DNA of 64,000 nt from Paramecium sonneborni. Taxonomy: Eukaryota > Ciliophora > Oligohymenophorea > Peniculida > Parameciidae. The position numbers were made by a program, and so were the translations under genes. The notes beneath the pieces were generated by a model, which was not told the DNA's origin, did not search any database, and saw only the letters and a program-made list of their open reading frames with translations. This document shows, one piece after another, positions 40,236 through 53,039 of the stretch. Each line of letters opens with the position of its first letter. Position 1 is the first letter of the stretch. The DNA is taken from contig CAJJDN010000046.1 of the NCBI GenBank assembly GCA_905182985.1, positions 175,298 through 239,297 on the forward strand. Direction: 5' to 3'.

Positions 40236-43200
40236 ATGTTAGAGAGTTAAACTGATATCAATAGTACAATAATAATGATAATATTTTGCTTCTAAAGAAT
40301 TAGCCTTTTATTTGATTTTGATAAGTTTGCTGATAAACCATATGATGATTACAAATTAAAATTTCTCTAAAAATTATTCAATTGGTTTACTCTCTAAACA
40401 CCCTTACAACTTATAAACAGCTAAAATTTTAGTAAAATAGTTATGTACATTATTTGCTCATATTTATGGCTCATTATTATTCTTATGCTTACAAAGATAA
40501 AATGGAAGTTTTTATTGAAAAGTTTCTTTACTTTTTATCAATTATTGATACTTATTCCTTTGGTTGAATATGTTGATACACACTTATCTCAAAATGACGA
40601 TTTTTTAATTGGAATATTCACTTTAATTCCTATTACTCTTTGTTATATTGTTTTTTTCCTTATTCACAGAAACTATCTTTTACCATAGAAAAATATTTAT
40701 ATGAGACGTTATTCATATTATAATATCTTGCTAATTGTATTTGATATTTCAATTATGATAGCTATCTAAATATTTGATGAATTAATTTCATCAATTTTGA
40801 TTATATTTATGTCTATTCTATTAATTATTGATTCATTTATAATATAACCATACTCTTATTAGATTAATTTAAAATACATTAATGCAACATCATTTACTTT
40901 TTGTGTTTCGATCATTAAATTACTATCATTTAAAATATCATAGGAAGAAATCTTTTATTATTTCATTCTATTAGTCCCTATTATCACAATTATTTTATCT
41001 CAAATTTTTTAAAGGCAAGTAAATAATGTAATTTTTAAACATTAAATGGGAATAACTAAATTATTAGCAATAATAGATTTAATTAATGATAAAGAGACTA
41101 ATTATCTCTAAATGATTTCTATTCTATATCACATTAAATAACAATAAAATATAATTATGGATACTGATAATATTAATCTTAAAATTTAATCAACAATTAT
41201 TTAACTTTTTGAAATAGTAATTTCTCAAATTAAAAATAAAAATGTGACTACTCTTGAAAAATTGCAACTTTATAAAATCCTTTATATAACAAATACTTGC
41301 AAAAGAGTTTAATTAGGATATATAGAATTAAAAATATTCATCGCTAATTCTTAAAAGTAATCTCTCTATTTTACAATAATAACTAATTTACTCTAAGAAA
41401 AGATGTCAAAAAAAAAAAAATAATATATAAATGATTAATCCAAAAGTCTATCCTTAACAGATATTCGTAAAGCTGAATTATTGTATGAAAACTCAATAAG
41501 TTTAATAGTTTAAATATTAGATATGAAAATTAAGTTTTGGATTGATTTAGAAAAAGGTTATCAAAGAATTGAAGAATTTGCAATGAGTGCTTATAAATTA
41601 AGTATAAAAATATGGTAAATAAGAGATTCCTTTTTTAATCGTTTTTCTATTGAACCATTGAAGTTGTAATCTCGATTAATACATTTTAATATACTCGAAT
41701 TAAAACTTTTGGCAATTTTATATTCTGCAATTCTAAATGATTATCATTCAACTTTAGATATAGAATAAAAGGTTGAAGAGATTCTTTAATAAGAGAAAAA
41801 TTCATAAAATGAATATATTAATAATATGACTCTTATTAATGAAGATTTAATAATCATGGCAGTTAGCTTTGTAAAATAAAAGAACTTAATTTTAAATAAA
41901 AATAGATGTTAAATAGCATAGTTTTTTGGATATGAGAATGAAAAGGATTTTACAAATATCATTTCAATTGAATAATTGATGCCTCAATATATTTAATAAA
42001 TTCATGATAAACTTTTATAAAGATATATGAAAAAAGGTTATTCATCATTTTTTGAATATCACAAGGAAGTTTATGTTAAAATGAAAAACAATTTTATTAA
42101 ATCAGTTAACATGAATTTAATACATATGTATGAATTAGATTCTGATTATATTATCACTGGAGCACTTTAAAAAGTGAAATAAAGTTATGATTTCATTATT
42201 TTTGATAGAAAAGGAAAGATATTAGGTATAAGTGAATAGATATTTCATATTTTGGGAACAGGTTTTAGTATAGAGTAATTATTAAATAAAGGTTACATTT
42301 ACTTTTGGATACCTAATGTATTTGAATTAATATCAGAAGAGAAAACTTAATTATTGTAATCACCAGATATGCAAACTAGAAGTATTCTTAAATCATAATT
42401 TATAATCTCTATTAATAATTTTAATCAGCTTTGGTAAGATCATGAATTTAGTAGAACTAATAGTACAAATAAAAATAAAGACTCCTAGAGATATTATTCA
42501 GAATTAAATGAAACAGAATAAATGATTACATAAGGAAATATCAATTCAATTCATTTTTTAAAAGAACAAAATGTCACATTAATAAATGAATTTTTAACTA
42601 AATATAATTAAAGTAAATATGCCGATTAAGATAATTTATACTAAATAAAATATTCAATATCTTTTAATGTAATAGGTGGTGATTTGATACCCTAATTTGT
42701 AATTCAAATTAATGAAATTGAAAAAGTTAATCCAAGAAAATAAGGATAAACTTTTTCAATGAGTTTTTATAGCACTATAAAAAAAAGTACAATTAATGAA
42801 AAATTAACAGAAAGTTGCTTTGTTTATGAAAATGAGATGAACGATAAAAATGATAATATGTATATAAATCCACCAATAATAAATAAATTAAGTAGAATTC
42901 AAGATTCAAAAATAGAGGACAGTTAAAATAAATATCCTATATATAATTAAAGTAATGAATAATTTAAATTGATTTCTCCTAGAGGTAATAAAGAAATATT
43001 AATTGGAATTGATGATTACGATGATGAAGATGAAGATTAAAAATTTTAAGATGCTCCTAAAAGTAGTTCTTAATAAAACAACAATAAACCTGATATGGTT
43101 TAAGCAATTTAATAATATAAAGAATTAGATTAAGAATTTAAAGATAATGCTAAATAATCACAATCAAGTGGAACTTCAGATAGAACATAGATGTCTGTTT

Positions 43201-45174
43201 TTAATATTCTACGAAATTTATAGTATTCTTAACGATATTAAACAACTCTTATTAAAGTTTTTATAAATACAACTTTTTTATTTATAATTCTATTATTTTT
43301 AATCGTTCTTTAATTAATCATATCAAGAAGTAATACTAATAATTTGCAATATTAAATTCCTCTTGTAGGATTACCAGATGAATTCAGTCGTATATATAAT
43401 ACATTTACTATATTTGGTTAGATGGATTTAGAACTTAAAATTTTAAATATAACACATGGAGCTTATTATGATCATCGTATTGAATAAGATAGCAGTATTT
43501 TAAGGGAAAAATTGTTGGTTTTGATTGTAGAAATAGAAAAAGAGTTTTCAAAATTAGATTAATAAGGTAAACTTAGTTAAGCTTAAGTTAAAATTGTAAA
43601 TTAATATAGTTTTAATTAATTTAATATTTCAATTTTACAATTTAATTAAATGGTAAATGAATATACTGAAGCTTTAGATTAGCTTTTTGATTTTGATCAT
43701 TATTAAGATGTAGTTAATGAATAAGTGAGATTGTTATTCTTAAAAGCTAATTTAAATAATTTATTAGAATTTGTAAGTAATTTAATAGAAAATATAGTAG
43801 ATGAGTTTTTTCATAATATTGAAAATTATGAATTGCTCTACTTAATATTTTTATTTATTGAATTACTTATAATAATAGTTGCTATTTTATTATAATTTCC
43901 TCTTTGGGTTGATCCTTATATTTATAAATAGAATATTCTCCTTATGATCTAAAGAGTTTAAGAAAAAGAGATAGATTTATTATTAATTAAATATAAATCA
44001 TTTAAAGAAATATTACAAAATGATATAAATTAATGGAAGCAAGTTAATTATTTTAAAGAATTCTTCACTTGTAGAATATCATAATTGAGAAAAATACAAA
44101 AATTAAAATAATAGCATGAGATTAATAAAAAATAAAATAAGATATAATAGAGAGCTAAAATAAATACTAGAATTTAAGAAACTTAATATTCAGTAGTTCG
44201 TATATATTTTATGCTAATTTTTCTATGGTTAACAATGACATCATTTGTATTATCGTCTTACTTATTCTAATATATTAATATTATGAATTCTTATCCTGAA
44301 TTAAATCTATGTATGTAATTTGTAAGATTTAAATAAGAATTTGATGCTACAATGATTATTAGTTAATTAATGAAAAATGCTCCATTATTAGCTTAATATT
44401 AAAGTGAAAGCGAGATTTATAGTAGAAATCCAGAATATTATAAAAACGATGGATTTTTTATAAAAAATAATTAGGATTTATTGAATTAATTTAAAAGTAG
44501 TTATGAAGCTGGGTAAAATTTATATTCTAGTATTTACTAAAACATCGTAGCTTCAAAAAAAATAAGTGATTCTAATAAAGATTTATTATTAGGATTATAT
44601 TAAAATGATTTATGTGTTTATATTAATGAGTAATTACCTTTTTGTGCTTATTAGAATGGCAAATTTACTTATTTTCCTGATTATCCAAGTGCAGAGGAAA
44701 TAAATAATAATCGAGAACGTTTAAAATAAGGATTTAATGGTATTTATTAAGAGTAAATATATTTATTAATAAAATAGAGTATCAGCGTTATTTGCAAGTA
44801 AATTTGTTAAAGAACTAAATGGAAATTTAGAAAGTGATGCAGATGAAATAAAGAATTTCTTAAAAACTCAAGAATATTACTAAATATTATTGCCTTATTT
44901 TTATGATTTAAATAAAGCGATTGAATTGTTTTATAAGACAATCATAATTACTTCTGTAGATATATTAGAATTGGATTATCAAAATTATTTAATCTATACA
45001 ATAATTTATGGATTTAGTGCATGTTTTATATTATTTTATGTGATAATCTATAATACAAGAAGATTATAAAAATAAATAAGAGCAATTAGATAAGCTCTAA
45101 TATTGTTACCTCATGAAAGTTTATTAGATGTTTAAGTTTATAATGCTATAAAAAGATTTGAGTAAAGAATGTGA
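40236..45174 (+). CDS. Large multi-span PAS/Tmc-like membrane protein
   Basis: A 1,637-residue protein after one 25-nt intron (44753-44777). About six hydrophobic spans lie in residues 65-270 (e.g. 'MYIICSYLWLIIILMLTKI', 'GIFTLIPITLCYIVFFLI'). A long cytosolic middle follows, with a PAS-like stretch ('VYVKMKNNFIKSVNMNLIHM', 'YDFIIFDRKGKILGISEQI') and an acidic stretch ('GIDDYDDEDEDQK'). Four more spans follow, two of them flanking an extracellular-looking segment. This order matches ciliate proteins described as tiny-macrocyst (TmcB/TmcC)-like or PAS-S-box membrane proteins. Function in ciliates is unknown; an environmental sensor is inferred only from the PAS-like region. It converges on the CK1 gene with 116 bp between stops. 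Confidence 0.75.
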
Positions 45175-45290
45175 AATATAATATAATAATACAGTATTAA
45201 TAATTTAATATATAATGATAAATTTAGAAAAAAGAAAGAGTGGAATCTACATTTATATGATTATATAATAAGAATGCATATGAAATAATT

Positions 45291-46699
45291 TCAATTTAAA
45301 GTTGATAACAAATGAAATCTAAAATTAATAAATAAATAAATACTTCTAATTATGTAAATGTGTATACTTTAGAATAAGAGATTAACCATCGAAAAATTCT
45401 TTTTGTTGATAACTAATTAAATCAGTTTCAAAATCAATTTGATCATTGGAATATTTTCTAGAAGTCTAATAAAAAGGATTAAGTGATTAACATTATAAAG
45501 TTCCTAAAATAGAATATATATAAATAACCTTATAGAGATGCAACAGATAATCTCTTATTTTCTTCTCTACAATTAAATGTATTTCTACTAGATATTTATG
45601 GAGGAGGAGCTAAGAAATTAAAGGAACTAAATTAAATAGAAAATACTTTTATTAATAATTAAAGATTCCTGAGAGTTATTTTTCAATAGATTTTTTCATT
45701 TCAATAGAATTATGAGGAATTAAAGAATCAAAGTTAGTTGATGATCTAATTTCATTCCAATCATAATTTCCATCTAGATTAATTTTTAATGCATCTGCTG
45801 CTTTCTTAAATTCAAAAATAATCATCTTATAATTTGGATCTTAATCAAAGGGTAATTAACGAATATAACTTATTATAAATTTTAAATAATTTACTCGAAA
45901 ATCTTCTAAAATTCTTTAGGTTAATCTATAAACATTTCTGATTACATTAAAATTTTCATTTCTCCAACTCTTTTTGTTCTTTCTACATCTGTTATATTTT
46001 ATATATTCTACCAAGGTAACTATCTTAATATTAATATTATATTACCCTCTTATAAAATAGAGTAAAATATACATCATAGATTCTAAATCATCTTTTCTAC
46101 TCAATTCTTAACCTAAATGTGCTGCTATTGAAGCATAACGTGTAGTTCCAAGAAATGATCTATTCTAACGAAACGGCCTAAATTTAATCACATTTATACA
46201 TATGATGATTATTAGCATCCTTATATACTTTACTTATTCCAAAATCAATTATGTATATTTTATTATTTTCTTTTCCAAATCCTAATACTATATTTTCTGG
46301 TTTCAAATCTCGATGTATAATCCCTTTTTAATGAATTTTCTCTAACACAGTCATTAATTAGATCCCTATTAATAATACAGTCTTTAAAGTAAAACGTTTC
46401 AGTTGCTTAAAATGATAGGATAGATCTCTTCCTAACAGTTCCATTACTAATATATTATAACCATGTTCTTCCCCAAACCAAATCAATTTTGGTATTGTTT
46501 CGATACCATTCATTCTCTTTAATATAAGAACTTCCCTATCTAATGATTTAACCTCTTCATTTTCTTCCCTTTCTATTTTTATTGCTACTTCTTATTTATT
46601 AATTTAATCTAATCCTTAATAAACTATCCCAAAAGACCCAGATGATATCTTTCTCTGAACTATAAATTAATTGTTGAAGATCTTATTCTAAAGTAGCAT
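45291..46699 (-). CDS. Casein kinase 1 family Ser/Thr kinase
   Basis: A 423-residue protein. CK1 signatures: 'KISSGSFGIVYQG', 'EVAIKIE', 'MELLGRDLS', '[14 protein letters not shown]', 'IYIIDFGISKVY', '[36 protein letters not shown]', and 'RGQLPWQN' (the stretch is split here; only the motifs matter). Introns inferred from family alignment: 46178-46199 (TAG), 46024-46045 (AAG, needed to give RGQLPWQ), 45869-45894 (AAG, giving 'KIFDYIRQLPFDQDPNY'), and three smaller ones in the tail. Together they make the length divisible by three. All catalytic residues are present, so it is probably active. The tail ends hydrophobic, and its last intron and the exact stop are uncertain. Confidence 0.9.
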
Positions 46700-47651
46700 T
46701 TAATATAATTTTATTATGAATATCAATTATTTTCAAATCCTATCTCTATTTCAAATTTAATTTATTGAATACCAAAATTAAAATTATAGATTATTATGAC
46801 GCTCAATTATAGAAACACACTAACAAATCATTTTAATAACTACTTTAGTTATTTAAAGCATTATATTAAATTTAACCTTAATACTATTACTTTGTTTCTA
46901 AACTTATTCATTCAATATTTATAATATAATCTGATATTCAAACTAATTATAAATAACCTTTCTTCTCAAAATCAAATTACATCCTCAACTATTTAAGAAT
47001 TTCATTTGTTTAATTTCAAATATAAAATCAATTACAAATTTTAACTTTAAAATGAGAAGTAAAAATAAAATTTCTATTTCAATTCATTGAAAACTTTAAA
47101 TCATCAATTAAAGTCTAATCTAAATTCAATATAACAATTATTCTTTGAATTAGGGATTAATACTAAAAATTAAACAGAGTGTTTTACAAATGCAAATTGC
47201 AAAAATTCAATTATAATTTTTACTCATTAATTATATCCAAAATTTCACTCAATCAATAGATTATGATTAATATTAATCTCTTTTGAATTTACAAAACATT
47301 TAATACTGATAAGTATAATTGATAAATAATTTAGATCAAATAAGGTATAATCTAAAAAATTTCTTATTAATATAATTAATACTCAGAGTTGACTTAAAAA
47401 TAGCTAAATAACAAATATTAAATGAGTAACTACTCAAATATACAAATATTAAGTATTCTTTAATCTTGATCTAGAAAATTTATTAACAAAATATGAAAAT
47501 AATGAATTCTAAATAATTTATTTGAAAAATAAATGAAACTCCGAAATAATATCGTCAATAATATTCACTTAAAATACAAGAAAGGGAAAACTAATTATTG
47601 AAATATTAGTTTTTCAATTTAATATTAATTTATAAATATTTTAAATTTCAC
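46700..47651. other. Intergenic region between divergent genes
   Basis: About 950 bp of AT-rich DNA between the CK1 start (-) and the coiled-coil gene start (+), so it should hold both promoters. No recognisable coding frame, RNA gene or repeat. Confidence 0.45.
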
Positions 47652-49168
47652 ATGAATACATTAAGTTCTAATCCTAGAAAAACAATGTTTTACGCAGCTG
47701 CTTAAAGTTTATTATTATAATATCTTAGATATGTTAAATTCTCATCAATCTTCAATGGAGAACTTAAAAAGCAGCTTATTTTAATTAGCCATATATCCAT
47801 CAAGCCATCAAAAGGATTAATTAAATTTATCGTTAAATAATAATTCTGATAGAGCATAAGCAAACTATTCCCTTCCAAGAAGAAGCAATTTATTTTAAAA
47901 TGATAGAGATCGATCTTTATCATACAAATAAAATATTTCAATGGAATAAAATGGATCAGTCGAAAAATTATAAAATGCTTATAATATTAAAGGACATTTT
48001 TAATTGATGAATGAAGATCCCAATTAATTAATACAAAAAGAATAAAGAAAATAAGAGTATATGATTCTATTATGTGTAAATAGATTAAAAGAATATTTAT
48101 TAAAATAAATTGAAGAAAAGAAGAAGTTGCAGAAATTAGAATAGGATAGAAAAAGAATAGAAGATGCTAAAGCTGAATAGCTTGTATAAAAACAATTAGA
48201 AGAAATTAGAGCCAGACAATATTCTAAATTCGAAAATTCAAATATTTAATAACAATAAGGTAGTATTTGGTTGATATATTATTATATAAGAAATATCCAG
48301 TATAATCATCATAAACAAAGGCAATTTAATAATAATCGGTTTCTCCTCAAAGAGAAGGCATTTTTATGCAAATTTACAAATAATAACAATAAAATTTAGT
48401 CTCATAACAAACAGATATTCTTGAAAAAATTAATCATCTCCAAGTAAATATATATTAATTAAATTTAGAATGATATAAAGTCTTTACAATATACATAATA
48501 ATAATAAAATGATGTTAATTATGTAAGAAATAATATTAAATCAATGATGAAGAAATAAAATAAAATTAATCCACAGCAAATTAATAAAATTAAAAAAAAA
48601 GATTTTACATAACTGAATGAAAGATAATTAGATTGTGAAACAATCTTTATTCCAGCAAATTAAAAGTTAAACACAGATATTGATACTTATTAATATAATG
48701 GAAATGCTATTTAAGATGTAGATAAATCAATAAATAGTTTGAATTAAAACAGCATCTTATAAAATTAACTACATTTAAATAATATGTCTACAATTAGTAA
48801 TTAAGACAATAGCAATTCTTAATAGTAAACCATCAATGTTTAAAGTAATCAAATAGTAAACCATTCAAGGTTAACTATAAGTTAATTATCTTCAAGAAAT
48901 AGATCATTTTCAAATGAAAAATAAAATTAAAATGATATAATAAAAAATGATAATAATATTATTGAAGATACAAAGATTGTACAAAAACAATAAAAAGTAA
49001 GATTTATTTTAACATAAGCCAAAATAAAATAATGTTTAATTAAAACTACCTCATAGAACAACAATGTTGATGTAAATACCTTCAAAAAAGTAAATTTATT
49101 TAAAATATTTAATTAGTTAAATTTAGACTTAAAAATAGGAAGAGCCAAAGTCATCCTAAAGAAATTGA
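47652..49168 (+). CDS. Q-rich coiled-coil protein of unknown function
   Basis: Starts MNTLSSNPRKTMFYAAAQ. A 22-nt intron (47707-47728) joins it to 'NMLNSHQSSMENLK'. A strongly helical charged stretch ('EEKKKLQKLEQDRKRIEDAK', then 'EQLVQKQLEEIRARQ') predicts a coiled coil, and the remainder is very rich in Q, N, S and K. A 25-nt intron follows 'INHLQ'. An intron of 38 or 41 nt near 48.26 kb and a 22-nt AAG intron (48997-49018) are needed to keep frame; with them the product ends 'QKQEEPKSSQRN'. The stop lies 72 bp from the convergent neighbour's stop. No family is recognised. Confidence 0.65.
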
Positions 49169-49240
49169 TTATATTTTATTTTAAAATAAATTATTCACAA
49201 TTAAAAGATATAAATATAAATATTATAAGTTCACTCTATA

Positions 49241-50413
49241 TCATTTTTTTTTAATTTTAGGAGTTCCATGATTTGAAACACAAATTTAACTTGGTGTTAG
49301 ATGTCTTGATCTTAAACTTCTCATAGAGTTTTTTAAATCTTCAAAATTTTTGGAAGAATTAGCTAAATTAGTTCTACCTTTAACAAAAAAATTTTGTTAT
49401 TGATTCAAATGAAAAGCTTTTTTCTTTTGATTGCTGTTATTAATAGTTCTTTTAGTCGAGAACATTTTCTTAGCTAATTCAATGAGTAATTCATTTTATT
49501 GAGGTGTATTTCTAGCTGTGTTCATACATGATTTAGTGAATTCAATGTTTCCTAGAGATGCTTATCTAGATTTTAATTATGGTGGTTTTTTAAGGGTTTA
49601 TGTTTGGATTTCAACTTTAGATGTTTATTTATGAGCAGAAGATTATCTTGATGTTTGGATTGGTTTTGGAATACGTTAAGTTAAAGGTGGAGAATTAATT
49701 TATTTCGCTTATTTTAATTACATTTCAATGGTTTTTTTAAGAGTACCTTAACAATTTTAATAGATTAATTTTTAAGCTTCTTAAGATGGCTTAAATTATT
49801 TTTTAAATTATTTATTTTGATTAAAAATTTAAAATGGTTTAGATTTACTTTATGGTTCTCCTATCATTTATACTAAATCTTTAAGTACTGTTGTATTACT
49901 GACTCTTGATATGTCTGTTGATTAAAGTTTAAGATCTTTTAATAAATACTTAAGTTAACTAACAGAACAATCATCAGAGGAATCTTTAAATTTAGTTGGA
50001 GTTTACTATTTTGCTTCCTCATATAGTCCTAATTCCATTTTAACTTTGCAATATTAGATTTCCCTAACTTTTTCCATTCTTTTATTAATTTATTTACAAT
50101 GAAAGTTTCTTGGAATATTAATATGGTATTTATAATATTCTAATAATGAAGGAATTCTATCATCACTTTCAAAAAATCTATAAAATCTTTTTTAATGATA
50201 TTATTATTTTCATTACCTACGCATATATTCTTTTTCTTCACTAAATTAGGTATTATCTTTGTTTTGAATAGTAGATTTAACTTATTTTTCATCTAAAATA
50301 TCATTAATGTCTTTTTCATAAAAAAAGTTCTATGATTAAGAGTATTTAGAATATAATGCTCTTTTAAGTATTAACTGAAAAGATCCATCAGTTGCTAATT
50401 TTTGGCAAAACAT
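49241..50413 (-). CDS. Unknown protein, paralogue of the gene at 38.2-40.0 kb
   Basis: A 380-residue protein starting MFCQKLATDGSFQL, with one 30-nt intron (50187-50216) that ends in AAG and contains an in-frame TGA. Splicing gives 'EEKEYMRRFYRFFESDDR', which aligns residue by residue with 'EQDEYLKRIYKIDEYPSK' of the paralogue. Shared N-terminal block: 'SQSQNFFYEKDINDILDEK' versus 'CQSQNYYYTRDINDILSD'. The rest is basic and Q/S/T-rich ('SRQSSAHKQTSKVEIQTQ', 'MRSLRSRHLTPSQIC'), likely disordered. It follows the SF-assemblin-type gene on the same strand with 58 bp between them. No family name can be given. Confidence 0.8.
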
Positions 50414-50471
50414 GCATTATTTAACTTACATTTATATTTTAATTATTATTATTATATTTTAATACAAAAGA

Positions 50472-51342
50472 TCAAACATCCTTACCTAGGATACCAAGTG
50501 TATTTTAAATAGTTCTAATAACAGATCTTAAATCATCAACAACTTTATCTTATTGATCAAATCTATTATTGATTTCATCTTTTATATTATCTATTTGTAG
50601 ATGAAATTCTTTAACAGTATTATTTCTAAATCCTTCTGAATAACGATTTTCAGACTATAATGAATGATTAATATTTTTAATTAATTCTTGATGTTTCTGT
50701 TCCTTTTCATTAGCTTCATTCTTGATAGCTTAATCTATTTATTATGAAGTATCTTTTATAGTATTTAATATTTTCTTTTCATTTGACACTCTAGTTTACT
50801 TTTCTAATTCAAAATTACTAAATAATTCTAATTATAATTTTATATATAAATACAATCTATAGATTTTTAAATATTTTCAATGTTTTCTTTTTCAGTTCTA
50901 ATTCTATCTAATTTTTCTTATTCAATAGCTTAATCTAATTTGACAATATCAGAATCTAAAGTAGCCAACTAACAATTTGTGTGAGTTTTAAATGAATTAT
51001 GTTAATCATTATGTTTATTCTCCAAGTCTATTTATATGAATGAAATGGTAACTTGAAATATTTGTATTGTTTGTTTTTTGAAATGTTTATATCTTTCCAT
51101 TTAATTCAACAGCTAATTTAACAAACATCTATTTTGTTTGAGTAATTTTACTATAATATAATTAGATAAAGAATATACTCATAAACTTCATCAAATTTAG
51201 CTTATAAATCTGCTTTAGCTTATTCTCTATTCTTTTTCATAATTTCATAATCTTATTAAAGTTAAACAATATCTTTATCAAGTGGTTTTAGATTTCCTGT
51301 TAGTTTAAATGTATTTGTTGTAAGTGCTGCTGTTGTTTCCAT
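50472..51342 (-). CDS. SF-assemblin-type striated-fibre protein
   Basis: An almost entirely helical, coiled-coil protein starting METTAALTTNTFKLTGNL. It has heptad-like runs ('LDSDIVKLDQAIEQEKLDRI', 'ATLDSDIV', 'KEFHLQIDNIKDEINNRFD') and an end reading 'QQDKVVDDLRSVIRTIQNTL' then GILGKDV. Short N-terminal head plus rod plus the 'RFDxQDxxVDxL' type ending fits SF-assemblin relatives, which build striated rootlets or kinetodesmal fibres at ciliate basal bodies (known for the family). Introns: 50828-50853 (26 nt, TAG) and a candidate of about 50 nt near 51.13-51.18 kb, unusually long for this genome but needed for frame. The family call is from pattern alone. Confidence 0.68.
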
Positions 51343-51386
51343 AAAAAAAAAATATTTGTATTTAGAATATTTTTAATAATAATATT

Positions 51387-52854
51387 TCATTTTTAAATCA
51401 AATATGCAAAAATAATTAACAGAATAATAAGAGATGTAAAAACACCATATTATAATATATCTTCTGTATCATCAACTTTTGGTTCAAAATAATTAAGCTT
51501 AGATAAAACAGTTTCTTTAGTTTAAATTGGGGAATCTAAATCATTAATTCCAAGTTATTATAATTATGATCTTGGTAAGATTTACATTTGAATTAATTCC
51601 AATTTAGAAGCTGAAAAAGCTGAATAATTTTTGGTCTAACCAATTGTACTTTATCTTAATAAATCTAATTTAGGTTTGATTTCTTCATCACTAGGAACTC
51701 CTAAATGACCATGATCATATTCATAATGTTTTTCTGAGGATTTCAAGAGATTACTGATGTCCCAAAGAAATTTATCATTTAGTTCTTAATTAGACATTTT
51801 AACAAAATTTGGATCTTTAGAAAATCTATTTATAGCTAATTTTAAAGTGCTATTGCATTATTCTGGATCTGCATTTTAAAAAGTCATAACCATATAATAG
51901 CATTCTATTTAAAAATAATAAAGATATAATACCATCATTTTTATTATACTTTCCATGCCATTCTGCTCTGGAATTAATTTTTTCAATGAAAATTTAATTT
52001 TTATCTGATTATTAAGATCTAATAAATTTTGAAATATTATTGATAGATTATGAAAATGCTGATTTAGATCCTCTTTATATTTAAAATATGATTTTATCAG
52101 ATTAAAGACTGTATATTGCAAATCCTCTGTAAACTCCAAATTCTACATAATCTCTATCTAGAGACTTAGTTTAAACAATATCTCTCTAGAAATATATTGG
52201 AATAATATTATACAGTATCATTTTTTGATTACAATAATTGAGCATTAGACCTAAATGAACTTTAAGGATTTGTTCTAAAGATTAAAATAAAAATTAATTA
52301 TACTTAATAGGATTAAAACTATAAATTCTGCTACCAGCTGATTCATCATCAGATGGAATTCCTACTGGACCCCCTTTTTCAATATATTAATTTTCCAATT
52401 TATCAATAAGTTTTCTGATTTCTGTTCTTTTTAGTTAATCCAATTGTTCAGAAGTTAACTATAAATATTGATTTTATTACATAGTGATAGTTAGGAATAG
52501 AGGTTACTAGTTTAATTATTTCATTTAATGCTTCCTTTACAAGTGTAATATTACTATGGGGAAATAACATAAAGATGAAATAACACTCTAGAAAATGATG
52601 ATAGTAAAATTATTACTTTATAATTAATCTAAGATTCCAAACCATTCTGAATATGAATTCTTATAATTCAATTCTTTAGAATGGTTTGAGAAACACTTTT
52701 CAGCATAATCTTTGACATCCTAATAAGAGGATTCATATGATTTACTGCATCGTCGTTTCTAAACATGAATAAATTCTAATCGATCACAATTGAAAATGGC
52801 AAAGCAACGATAAACTTTACCTCTATTTTAATAATTTTCTCTAATTATGCTCAT
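51387..52854 (-). CDS. Tail-anchored protein with two related halves, unknown function
   Basis: Starts MSIIRENYQNRGKVYRCFAI and ends with a hydrophobic helix just before TGA ('YGVFTSLIILLIIFAYLI'), the layout of a tail-anchored membrane protein. Two parts look related: 'KCYFIFMLFPHSNITLVKEA' (after a 29-nt intron) and 'ECYYMVMTFQNADPEQCNST' in the second half. Each is followed by a 'GVPSDDE/GIPSDDE' segment. Introns seen are 29 and 22 nt near 52.6 and 52.45 kb; at least one more is needed to complete the frame near 52.2 kb. The short globular half plus C-terminal anchor recalls longin/SNARE-like proteins, but no SNARE heptad is clear, so this is speculation. Confidence 0.6.
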
Positions 52855-53039
52855 TAATTTATTATTTATTAGATTTATTTATAGAAGTAAATATATATTT
52901 ATATAATCAAATATTGAATTGACAACTTACATAAAAGAATATAATAAAAATGATCTATTAGTTTAATAAAATCTAAAGAAAATTTAATTATATATATCCT
53001 TAAATTTAGTTTCAAATATTATGTATTCTTTACTTAAAT

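Noticed and set aside
42700..43200. Separate plus-strand gene within the PAS-like protein
   Set aside because: The frame is continuous from 40236 to 45174 with one intron, and the acidic stretch is just a disordered segment.
49240..49260. Extension of the 47.6 kb gene past 49168 through the opposite-strand gene
   Set aside because: A TGA-free frame does run on, but it is antisense to a well-supported gene; using the AAG intron at 48997-49018 gives a natural stop at 49168.
50187..50216. In-frame TGA as a recoded codon in the 49-50 kb gene
   Set aside because: It lies within a 30-nt intron whose removal aligns the protein exactly with its paralogue.
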